From Deltaproteobacteria bacterium (lineage in GTDB: Bacteria > Desulfobacterota > GWC2-55-46): 16,813 nt of DNA. The translations under genes and the position numbers were made by a program. Of the stretch, positions 5,994 through 12,874 are shown in pieces (the stretch's first letter is position 1; each line of letters opens with the position of its first letter). The stretch is taken from assembly GCA_021825035.1 (NCBI GenBank), contig JAKAIQ010000011.1:1-16813 (forward strand), in the 5' to 3' direction. The notes beneath the pieces are model-generated. The model was not told the DNA's origin, searched no databases, and saw nothing but the letters and a program-made list of their open reading frames with translations.

Positions 5994-7161
5994 GATAAAA
6001 GGCGCGCTCGTTGCATCTCTACTGCCTGTGTTGTTCGCCCCGGGGCTGGCGGCGGCCGGTGACTCCACGGTCACTCTCTCGATGATGACCGGGGCCATGT
6101 ACGACACGAACGTCGAACTCGTGCCGGAAAGCATGCATCACGAATGTTTCAGGCTCGACGCGAGCAAATGCGGCGGCGATTACGTCCTTACATTGTCGCC
6201 GCGGATAGACCTTATGAACGAACAGAAGAATTACAGTCTCGATTTTCAGTACAGTCCGACGGGATATGCCTATCTTGGGCATCCGAACCTCGACTACGTG
6301 TCCCAGTTGGCGAGCGCGGCCGTTACAGGGGCGATCTCGCCAAGGACGAGGTTTTTTCTGAGAGATACGTATACGTACACGATGGAATCACTTCTTGCCA
6401 CCACCACCGGCATCCAGACGGCAAGAGGGGCCATTGTGTCCAATGTCGCCGCCGTTGGAGGCGACCATGACGCCACCGCAAAGTCAAACGTAGCAGTGAG
6501 CGCAAGCGACGCCGAGGTGTGGTACAGGTTCCCGGGCACCGTAAGCAGCAGGACAGACAACGCGGCGGTTACCGATAGCTATAAAATGACCGATAACCTC
6601 TCGGTAAGAGGGACCTATTCCTTTATGAACATATACTTCGATTCTGGCTCTAATACGAACATACAAAACCATACTGTCTCCGCCGGATTTACTTACAGCG
6701 CGACCCCTACCGTCGTCCTGGACGTGTCGGCCGGGGCCTTCTATTCGCCCGATATCGGCCAGTATAACTGGGTGGGATCGGCAAGCATCTCGAAGACCTT
6801 TCAGGCATCTACGTGGACCGCAAGTTACTCAAGGGGCGTAGTGCCGACCGGGCTCGTTGCCGAAGAGGCGATCAACCAGACATATACTCTCGCGTGGACT
6901 TACAGCATGACGTCCGACTTTGACATCGGCGTCTCCGGAGATTACGCGAAGAATAAGACTATCCCGCAAACCGTTCTGGATGTGACCTCGTATGACGCAA
7001 GGCTCGGCGGCACGTGGCGCATAAATTCGTGGGCCACCCTGGCGGCCGGGGTCACTCATTTCGATCAATGGTCGAAAGGCGGGACTCTGGCCGGAGAGGC
7101 CTTCAGCCGCAGCACGATCTTCGCCAATCTGACCCTGATCCCGCTCGAGAGGAGGTTCTGA
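5983..7161 (+). CDS. Exopolysaccharide-locus outer-membrane beta-barrel protein
   Basis: This 392-residue secreted barrel resembles the outer-membrane protein family found in exosortase/PEP-CTERM exopolysaccharide loci (TIGR03016-like by layout and character). It has a signal peptide (about 1-25, ending LAAAG) and then repeated amphipathic strands rich in Tyr, Ser and Thr. Examples are TYSFMNIYF, WVGSASISKTF and TYTLAWTYSM. It ends LERRF with a terminal Phe. Two cysteines (C55 and C63) sit close together near the start and could form a disulfide. The start is TTG at 5983, inside the end of the previous gene. The first in-frame ATG lies well inside the mature protein and would delete the signal peptide, so TTG is strongly favoured. 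It probably forms the outer-membrane passage for the polymer. Confidence 0.78.
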   Translation: MSLKIKGALVASLLPVLFAPGLAAAGDSTVTLSMMTGAMYDTNVELVPESMHHECFRLDASKCGGDYVLTLSPRIDLMNEQKNYSLDFQYSPTGYAYLGHPNLDYVSQLASAAVTGAISPRTRFFLRDTYTYTMESLLATTTGIQTARGAIVSNVAAVGGDHDATAKSNVAVSASDAEVWYRFPGTVSSRTDNAAVTDSYKMTDNLSVRGTYSFMNIYFDSGSNTNIQNHTVSAGFTYSATPTVVLDVSAGAFYSPDIGQYNWVGSASISKTFQASTWTASYSRGVVPTGLVAEEAINQTYTLAWTYSMTSDFDIGVSGDYAKNKTIPQTVLDVTSYDARLGGTWRINSWATLAAGVTHFDQWSKGGTLAGEAFSRSTIFANLTLIPLERRF

Positions 7162-7164
7162 CGC

Positions 7165-8685
7165 ATGGAAACGCAGTTAAAGGCTTTTTACAGGCAGCTT
7201 GATGTGATCTTACGCAGGAAGTGGCTTTTTATCATGCCGGCCGTCCTGATCTCAGTGGTGGGGATCTTCCTGGCCGAGACGCTTCAGGCATACTACCGGT
7301 CCTCCACGATAATCATGGTTGAAAGGCAGCAGGTGCCAGAGTCCTACGTTACTCCGGCGGACAAGACTCCTTTCAACCAGAGGCTCAATACCATGCGCCA
7401 GCAGGTGATGAGCAGGCCGAAACTCGAAAAGATAATAAATGATTTCCATCTGTACCAGAATGCCCCGGCAGGCAATCCCTTCGTGGCCGTTCTGAAGAAG
7501 ATAGGCATAAACATGAATATAAAGCCCCTTACAAAGGAAGAGATGCTGGATAAAATGGCCTCTGACATAGACGCAAGGGTGATCGGGGGGAGTTCCGGCG
7601 ACGCCTTCAGCATAAGTTATATCGGGACCGACCCTAACGTCACGATGCAGGTGACGAATACGCTCGCCTCCCTTTTTATAGAGGAGAACCTGAAGGCCAG
7701 GGAAGAGTACGCCGAAGGCACGGCTGAGTTCCTTTCCCACGAGCTCGATAACGCCCGGAAAGGCCTTGAGAGCCAGGAGAAGGCGGTAAAGGCCTTCAAG
7801 GAAAAATACATGGGAGGGCTGCCGCAGGAACTCGACGCCAACCTGCGTACGCTCGACAGGCTCCAGAGTGAGCTTCTCTCCATAACGGCCGCGGAGAAAA
7901 ACTCCAAAGACAGAAAGGCCATGCTCGAGGCCCAGCTCAACCAATCGTTCGACGCCCCGGCATCTGCCCCTGACTCATCCGCCCTCGAGCTCCGGAAACA
8001 GCAGCATGAGCTCGCCCGGCTGCTTTCCATCTACAATGAAAACTACCCTGACGTCATCATCGCGAAAAAGCGCGTAAGCGAGTTGCAGGCGCTTATGAAA
8101 AGATCAAGCGGCGCCGGCGAGGTGAAGGTTGCGGACGTTGCCCCTCCGGAAGTAAGAAACCCTCTGGTCTATAAGGACCTGATGAACACGAGAGCCGAAC
8201 TCGATTCCCTGAGGGAGCGTGAAAAACAGGTAAGCAAACAGATAAAAGACTATGAAAAACGCGTGGAGCTGACCCCAGCGAATGAGCAGAAATTCGACGA
8301 ATTGAGCAGGGACTACAACGTCTCCCTGAAGAACTATCAAACGCTTCTGGAAAAGAAGATGAACGCGAAACTCTCGGAGAATCTCGAGAAAAGAGAGAAG
8401 GGCGAAAGGTTCACCATCATAGACCCGGCGAACACCCCTGAAAAGCCTTATAAACCCAACAGGCTCGCCATCGCCATCTTATCCGTCTTCGGAGGCCTCG
8501 GCGCCGGGCTGGGCCTTGTGCTTCTCGTCGAGTACATGAACCCGGCCTTCAGCCGTCAGGAAGACCTTGAAGAGGCTTTGAGGCTGCCTGTCCTTGCGAT
8601 CATACCCGAGTTTTCTTCCGGGAAGAAGACGAAATCCGCAAAGAACCTGAGCCTTGTAAAAAGGAAAAAAGCCGGAGCGATATGA
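7165..8685 (+). CDS. Polysaccharide chain-length determinant (Wzz/GumC-type)
   Basis: This 506-residue inner-membrane co-polymerase has a first transmembrane helix (about 19-36) after LDVILRRKW and a Wzz domain with YRSSTIIMVERQQVPESYV. A long periplasmic coiled-coil part (about 180-410, Glu/Lys/Leu-rich) follows, then the proline-rich IIDPANTPEKPYKPNR (about 417-433), a glycine-rich second helix (about 434-454) and a short cytoplasmic tail. This matches the chain-length proteins of exosortase loci. The kinase domain is not fused but encoded two genes later. A strong GAGAGGAGG ribosome site precedes the ATG. The stop overlaps the next ATG by 4 nt. Confidence 0.9.
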   Translation: METQLKAFYRQLDVILRRKWLFIMPAVLISVVGIFLAETLQAYYRSSTIIMVERQQVPESYVTPADKTPFNQRLNTMRQQVMSRPKLEKIINDFHLYQNAPAGNPFVAVLKKIGINMNIKPLTKEEMLDKMASDIDARVIGGSSGDAFSISYIGTDPNVTMQVTNTLASLFIEENLKAREEYAEGTAEFLSHELDNARKGLESQEKAVKAFKEKYMGGLPQELDANLRTLDRLQSELLSITAAEKNSKDRKAMLEAQLNQSFDAPASAPDSSALELRKQQHELARLLSIYNENYPDVIIAKKRVSELQALMKRSSGAGEVKVADVAPPEVRNPLVYKDLMNTRAELDSLREREKQVSKQIKDYEKRVELTPANEQKFDELSRDYNVSLKNYQTLLEKKMNAKLSENLEKREKGERFTIIDPANTPEKPYKPNRLAIAILSVFGGLGAGLGLVLLVEYMNPAFSRQEDLEEALRLPVLAIIPEFSSGKKTKSAKNLSLVKRKKAGAI

Positions 8686-9734
8686 GTTTTTTCAGACGAG
8701 TGATATTCGGAACATCCAGGAAGAAGGCCGAAGACAAAGTCGGCGTTGCGGGCTCGAAACTGTCGGCTGCAGCCCCTTATTCTCCGGACGAAGTCCGGAT
8801 ATGGGCGATAGGCGGCGGCAAGGGAGGCGTCGGGAAAAGCCTTGTCTCTTCAAGCCTGGGCATCCTCCTTGCCAACAGGACCGGCAAAAGGGTCCTTCTG
8901 GTCGATGCGGATATCGGCGCGGCAAATCTGCATACGTTCCTCGGTGTCGAGAATCCGAAAGCCACGCTCTCGAATTTCCTGAAATACGACGCTGAGACGG
9001 ATATAAGGCCTTATGTAAGCTGGACCGGGCTCAGGAATATAGACCTTGTAAGCGGGGCCAAGGACTCGCTTACCGTCGTCGACTTCGCGCCCACGAGTAT
9101 ACCGAGGCTCAGGGACGCGCTTTCGCGGACTGATTACGGCTACATAATAATGGATATCGGCCCCGGAACCTCGGCAAACAATCTCGACCTCTTCCTTGCC
9201 GCCGATGAGGGCGTTCTCGTTACGACACCCGAGCCGACCTCGATAGAGAACACGTACAGGTTCCTCAAGTGCCTGTTTCTGCGCAGGATAAGGAATATCT
9301 GCAGCTCTTCGGTGGATTCCAGGCTCAAGGACATCATAAACATGGTACTGGCAGGCCATCGGGACGGCCGCATAAAGACGGTTTCGGACATAATGCTCCG
9401 GCTGAAGGAACTGGACGCCGGGAAGGGCAGGATGCTCGCCGAGCTTATGGGGAATGCCGGCATTTCTCTTGTCGTAAACCAGGCGAAAAGGGCTTCCGAC
9501 GGCGACATAGGCCCCTCGATGAAAAGAGCCTGCCGCGATTACTTCGGAATCGACGTCAGTTATATCGGGGAGGTCTCCCATGACGAGGCTGTGGAGGATT
9601 CGATCCGCGGCAGGAAGCCGCTTGTCATTTCGCACGGCAATTCATCCGCGTCAAGGTCGCTTTCGTCATGCCTTGAGAAGCTCCTCGGCAAGGAGAAAAC
9701 AAAGGCTGAAGGGACTTTTTTGATCAACTTTTAA
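8682..9734 (+). CDS. MinD/ParA-family ATPase, FlhG-like
   Basis: This 350-residue P-loop ATPase carries the deviant Walker A GGGKGGVGKS (44-53) with its signature lysine at 47. DADIGAANLHTFLG (75-88) and a Walker B region, YIIMDIGPGTSANNLDLF (154-171), follow. These are diagnostic of the MinD/FlhG/ParA group, which forms ATP-dependent dimers that position cell structures. It differs from a BY-kinase in lacking the GEGKS loop and tyrosine tail. A helical insertion (about 200-256) precedes ISLVVNQAKR. No standard MinD membrane helix is evident, though the LEKLLGKEKTK segment is weakly amphipathic. It is translationally coupled to the chain-length gene (ATGA). A role in placing or timing the export machine is inference from context. 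Confidence 0.85.
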   Translation: MSFFRRVIFGTSRKKAEDKVGVAGSKLSAAAPYSPDEVRIWAIGGGKGGVGKSLVSSSLGILLANRTGKRVLLVDADIGAANLHTFLGVENPKATLSNFLKYDAETDIRPYVSWTGLRNIDLVSGAKDSLTVVDFAPTSIPRLRDALSRTDYGYIIMDIGPGTSANNLDLFLAADEGVLVTTPEPTSIENTYRFLKCLFLRRIRNICSSSVDSRLKDIINMVLAGHRDGRIKTVSDIMLRLKELDAGKGRMLAELMGNAGISLVVNQAKRASDGDIGPSMKRACRDYFGIDVSYIGEVSHDEAVEDSIRGRKPLVISHGNSSASRSLSSCLEKLLGKEKTKAEGTFLINF

Positions 9735-9761
9735 CTTACACAAGCGGGGGATGGCAGGAAT

Positions 9762-10760
9762 ATGAAAAGGAAAACCGGAAAAAATTACTACGAACTTCTC
9801 GACGTGACCCCGGCCTCGACGGTTGAGGACATAGAAGTGGGATACAGGCAGGCCCTGAAAATATACGGCGGGAATTCCGACGCAGTATATTCGCTCTACT
9901 CGAATGAAGAGCGGGAGTCCATGGTAAAGGCGATTAAAAGCGCCTATGAGACTCTGACGGATCCCGAAAAAAAACATGCCTACGACTCCGAGATTATGAA
10001 CGAGGAGGAGGAAGATACGCCGGAGGTGGATATCGAGGAGTTGACCTCGGCGGCCGGGAACAGGCAGGCATCCAGGCCCATCGGATTCGAGAACGTCCGC
10101 AATTGCGTGAGGCTTAAACGCCCGTTCCCTCTTGAATCCCTCGACCCTCTGATAACTGAACAGTACCGCATACTCTGCTCCAGGATCGAGGACGCGGGCC
10201 GCAGGAACAATTCGAAGGTGTTTGCCGTCACGAGCGCGCTCAAGGGCGAGGGGAAATCCGTGACGTGCATGAACGCCGCGTACGTCATGGCGACCGAGTT
10301 CAGGAAAAAGACGGCATTTCTGGAATGCGATATGAGGAAGGATTCGACCGCGGTCAATTATCTCGAAGAACCGAACGTGCCGGGCCTGTCGGACGTCCTC
10401 AGGGGCGATAAGGAGCTTCATGGCGCCATTTCAAGGGTCGAAGGCACGAGCCTCTACGTCTTGCCATCAGGGAACTCGGGAAAAAGAGCCTCGGAACTGC
10501 TCGGGTCGTCCGGGACAAAGAAGGTGATGGATGCGCTGAGGACCGGCTTCGACTGCGTGCTGATCGACTGCGCGCCGGTGCTCGGCCTCGTTGACATGAA
10601 CATAATATCGAGGTTCGTCGACGGGGTGGTCTTCGTCGTACGGGCCAAGAAGACCGGCAAGGACTTCGTGGCCAAAGCGGCCGGGGCTTTAAAGGGCGTT
10701 AATGTGATCGGGACAGTCCTTAACGGCGCCGATTTCAAGTTCACGAAGTATTATTATTGA
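9762..10760 (+). CDS. Degenerate J-domain fused to a BY-kinase-like (CpsD/Wzc) ATPase
   Basis: This is a 332-residue two-domain protein. Residues about 8-76 look like a J-domain, with NYYELLDVTP at the start and AYETLTDPEKKHAYD at the end. The HPD motif needed to stimulate Hsp70 is absent; the corresponding region reads IYGG. An acidic linker (about 79-95) follows. Residues about 125-332 are a bacterial tyrosine-kinase/CpsD-type domain. They have the ITEQYRILCSRI helix, Walker A SALKGEGKS (158-166), a Walker A'-like FLECDMRK (186-193), Walker B VLIDCAP (266-272), and a tail of only three tyrosines (330-332). By position it is the partner kinase of the Wzz protein, controlling chain length by cycling autophosphorylation. 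The Glu-Cys in A' deviates from the usual hydrophobic-Asp-Ala, so activity is uncertain. ATG 9762 follows AGGA. Confidence 0.82.
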   Translation: MKRKTGKNYYELLDVTPASTVEDIEVGYRQALKIYGGNSDAVYSLYSNEERESMVKAIKSAYETLTDPEKKHAYDSEIMNEEEEDTPEVDIEELTSAAGNRQASRPIGFENVRNCVRLKRPFPLESLDPLITEQYRILCSRIEDAGRRNNSKVFAVTSALKGEGKSVTCMNAAYVMATEFRKKTAFLECDMRKDSTAVNYLEEPNVPGLSDVLRGDKELHGAISRVEGTSLYVLPSGNSGKRASELLGSSGTKKVMDALRTGFDCVLIDCAPVLGLVDMNIISRFVDGVVFVVRAKKTGKDFVAKAAGALKGVNVIGTVLNGADFKFTKYYY

Positions 10761-10817
10761 GGGCGGGCAAGCAAAGAAAACCGCGGCGTTAAAAAAACAG
10801 CCTGGGATGATGCAACC

Positions 10818-12239
10818 GTGACAGACAGAACATTCAAGAGATCTCCGAAGTACTTTTTCATATGGATTTCCGAAGGCGGCATAATATTCCTTTCGGCCCT
10901 CGCGGCGTCATACGTCCGTCTGAGGCTGTACGGGGGAAGCCCTGTCAACGACTATGACCCCTTCTTGATAAAAACAGGCGTCCTCTCCGTCACGTACATT
11001 GCATCCTTCCACTATTTCGGGCTGTACGCGCCCGATATGTACCGTCCCGGCAGGGTCATGTTCATCCGGCTCATGAAGGCGGCCCTCCTTGCCATCATCA
11101 TCCTTTTCAGCATTTTTTACATGTTCCCTTCGATCATGACGTGGCGCGGGATACTTTTGATAGACACCATGCTTGCCGCACCGGCCGTCTTATTGTGGAG
11201 ATTCGCCGTATCTGCGGTCAAGACAGCGGAACTTCCCGGCAAGAGGGTGCTTATCATTGGAAGCGGCGACATGGCAAAAAAGATAGGCGGCCAGATATAC
11301 GGGCACGCGGAGTACGGGATGAAGCTCGTGGGCTTCATAGACGACGACCCCTCGAAGCTCGGGGTCTCAATCGTAAACCCCGGCGTCGTCGGCGGCTACG
11401 GCGACATAACGAGGATATCGCAATCGGAGAATATAGACACGATAATAGTAGCCCTTCCGGACAGGCGCTCCAAGCTCCCCATGTCCGCGCTCCTCGACTG
11501 CAAGCTGAGGGGCGTTACCGTGGAAGAGGGCGAGACCTTCAATGAGCGTATGACCGGGCAGATTCCGCTCGACCATCTCAAGCCGAGCTGGATGGTCTTT
11601 TCCGATGGATTCAAATCCCTCCGGTCGAGGAAGATAATAAAAAGGACGTTCGATCTCACTCTCTCGGCCGCATCCCTCGTCCTTCTATCTCCGGTGATGC
11701 TCCTGACGGCGCTCCTTATAAAGATCGAGTCTCCGGGGCCCGTCATCTTCAGCCAGATACGGGTGGGGGAGCACGGCAGGGAGTTCATGATCTACAAGTT
11801 CCGGTCGATGAGGAAGGACGCCGAGGCCGCCTCAGGGCCGGTGTGGGCAAAGGAGCGGGACAGCCGGGTAACGCGGGTGGGAAGGATAATAAGGAAGACC
11901 AAGATAGACGAGTTGCCCCAGATAATAAACGTCTTGAAGGGAGACATGAGCTTCGTCGGCCCGCGCCCGGAGCGGCCGTTTTTCATAAAAAGGCTTAAGG
12001 GGGCGATACCCTACTATGAGATGAGGACTGTCGTCAAGCCAGGGATAACCGGCTGGGCGCAGATAAGGTACCCTTACGGGTCAACCGTCCACGACGCCGT
12101 TGAGAAGCTCCAGTACGACATCTATTACATAAAGAACATGTCCCCGCTCCTTGACTTAATGATATTTTTCCTGACCGTAAAGGCGATTCTGACCGGGAAA
12201 GGAGCGAGGCGAAGCGCTGCTCCGCCGGAGTTATGCTGA
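10818..12239 (+). CDS. Undecaprenyl-phosphate sugar phosphotransferase (WbaP/WcaJ-type)
   Basis: This 473-residue polyprenyl-phosphate hexose-1-phosphate transferase begins exopolysaccharide repeat-unit assembly on undecaprenyl phosphate at the inner membrane. An N-terminal membrane region with about four helices (12-130) is followed by a Rossmann-like domain with RVLIIGSGDMA (143-153). The catalytic bacterial sugar-transferase domain runs from about 274. It shows KRTFDLTLS, YKFRSMRKDAE, KIDELPQIINVLKGDMSFVG (362-380, holding the Asp-Glu pair), PRPE and ITGWAQIRYPYG. This full-length architecture matches the sugar transferase of exosortase loci (TIGR03013-like). The start is GTG at 10818; GGGATGA upstream is a weak ribosome site. 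The acceptor sugar cannot be read from sequence. The stop overlaps the next start by 7 nt. Confidence 0.92.
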   Translation: MTDRTFKRSPKYFFIWISEGGIIFLSALAASYVRLRLYGGSPVNDYDPFLIKTGVLSVTYIASFHYFGLYAPDMYRPGRVMFIRLMKAALLAIIILFSIFYMFPSIMTWRGILLIDTMLAAPAVLLWRFAVSAVKTAELPGKRVLIIGSGDMAKKIGGQIYGHAEYGMKLVGFIDDDPSKLGVSIVNPGVVGGYGDITRISQSENIDTIIVALPDRRSKLPMSALLDCKLRGVTVEEGETFNERMTGQIPLDHLKPSWMVFSDGFKSLRSRKIIKRTFDLTLSAASLVLLSPVMLLTALLIKIESPGPVIFSQIRVGEHGREFMIYKFRSMRKDAEAASGPVWAKERDSRVTRVGRIIRKTKIDELPQIINVLKGDMSFVGPRPERPFFIKRLKGAIPYYEMRTVVKPGITGWAQIRYPYGSTVHDAVEKLQYDIYYIKNMSPLLDLMIFFLTVKAILTGKGARRSAAPPELC

Positions 12240-12721
12240 GCTGGTTTCTCATATATACGAAGCCTAAATGCGAGGAGACCGTCTCCGGCAAGTTCTCTGA
12301 AAGGGGCTTCCCGGTATTGAATCCGAAGATACGGGAACGCAGGTGCATCAGAAGAAAGCTCGTTGACTTAATCTCCCCCCTCTTTCCGTGCTACCTGTTC
12401 GTCCAGTTCGACCTTGAGAAGGATTACCGGCTGATCAGATATACGAGAGGGGTAAGGAGGGTCGTGGGAAACGAGGGCGCCCCTTCAGCTGTCCCACCGG
12501 ATATCATAAGCGAGCTTCAAAAGAGGATGGAAGAAGGGGTCGTGAAAATAGCCGCCAAGAGGTTCGAGCCAGGCTCAAACGTAGTGATCAAGGCCGGGCC
12601 GTTCGAGGGGTTCAACGCGGTCTTTGAAAGGGAACTGAAGGGCAGGGAAAGGGTGGCGATACTCTTGAGGTCGTTGAACGTCAGGGTTATCGTGGATTCC
12701 GCCATCCTTGAACGGCCATAA
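12233..12721 (+). CDS. NusG-paralog antiterminator, RfaH-like
   Basis: This 162-residue specialised NusG paralog has an N-terminal NGN domain (1 to about 98). That domain shows SWFLIYTKPKCE, the basic RERRCIRRK loop, FPCYLFVQFD and TRGVRRVVGNEGAP. A KOW-containing C-terminal domain (about 110-160) follows, with FEPGSNVVIKAGPFEGFNAVFER. RfaH, LoaP and similar paralogs ride with RNA polymerase and suppress termination in long polysaccharide operons. Housekeeping NusG normally neighbours secE and ribosomal-protein genes, which are absent here. The gene overlaps the sugar-transferase gene by 7 nt, and CGGAG stands 4 nt before the ATG. An ops-like site lies 110 nt beyond the stop, supporting local action on the downstream genes. 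Confidence 0.88.
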   Translation: MLSWFLIYTKPKCEETVSGKFSERGFPVLNPKIRERRCIRRKLVDLISPLFPCYLFVQFDLEKDYRLIRYTRGVRRVVGNEGAPSAVPPDIISELQKRMEEGVVKIAAKRFEPGSNVVIKAGPFEGFNAVFERELKGRERVAILLRSLNVRVIVDSAILERP

Positions 12722-12830
12722 GCGGCTGCGCAGTCGGTTAAGGCGCCGCGCGCAAAAAAAGAAGTCCGGCAATTGGAAGCAGCGTCAAGAATAGGTTTTT
12801 TTCCCGACAGGCATGAAAATGCACCTGAAC

Positions 12831-12843
12831 GGCGGTAGCCCGT
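12831..12843 (+). promoter_or_regulatory. Ops-like RfaH recruitment element
   Basis: GGCGGTAGCCCGT matches the enterobacterial ops core GGCGGTAGC over its first nine bases. The classic site continues GTG; here it continues CCGT. The GGTA can be looped out by a GGC/GCC stem, recalling the small non-template hairpin that RfaH reads in E. coli, where the stem is GC/GC. It lies 110 bp after an RfaH-like gene and 31 bp before the exosortase start, where a loading site would be useful. I saw no second copy in the window. Function is inferred. Confidence 0.55.
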
Positions 12844-12845
12844 CC

Positions 12846-12862
12846 GCCTCCTTCAAGGAGGC
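12846..12862 (+). promoter_or_regulatory. Hairpin immediately upstream of the exosortase ribosome site
   Basis: GCCTCCTT and AAGGAGGC form perfect 8-bp arms around one base; in RNA this is a 6-bp stem with a UUCAA loop. The arm contains an SD-like AAGGAGG, 13 nt from the ATG. The better-spaced SD GGAGAG (12864-12869) lies just outside. Its left arm overlaps a competing pairing between GGCGG (12831-12835) and CCGCC (12844-12848). No T-run follows, so it is not a simple terminator. Confidence 0.45.
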
Positions 12863-12874
12863 CGGAGAGACACC

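Larger units (their letters stand above)
12722..12874 (+). other. 153-bp leader between the RfaH-like gene and the exosortase gene
   Basis: No ORF is supported here. The stretch holds GC-rich self-complementary sequence near 12741-12752 followed by an A-run, a 7-T run (12796-12802) with no adjacent stem, an ops-like element (12831-12843) and a hairpin (12846-12862) just before the exosortase ribosome site. I see no convincing sigma-70 promoter. It looks like a transcribed leader where the antiterminator could load. Confidence 0.55.

Noticed and set aside
5481..6134. Minus-strand ORF of 217 codons
   Set aside because: It lies antisense to the export protein and barrel genes, has no recognisable domain, and its composition is the mirror of the real coding frame.
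8850..9635. Minus-strand ORF of 261 codons
   Set aside because: It is antisense to the MinD-like ATPase gene, whose motifs are unmistakable. Long antisense frames are expected with this codon bias.
9751..9765. Four-codon ORF overlapping the J-domain/kinase start by ATGA
   Set aside because: So short a frame is expected by chance, and the real start has its own AGGA at suitable spacing, unlike the case at 4968.
9666..10421. Minus-strand ORF of 251 codons
   Set aside because: It is antisense to the J-domain/kinase gene, with no conserved motif and no plausible operon context.
12796..12802. Run of seven T as a terminator after the RfaH-like gene
   Set aside because: No stem-loop directly precedes it, so it does not meet the form of an intrinsic terminator. 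It may still cause a pause.
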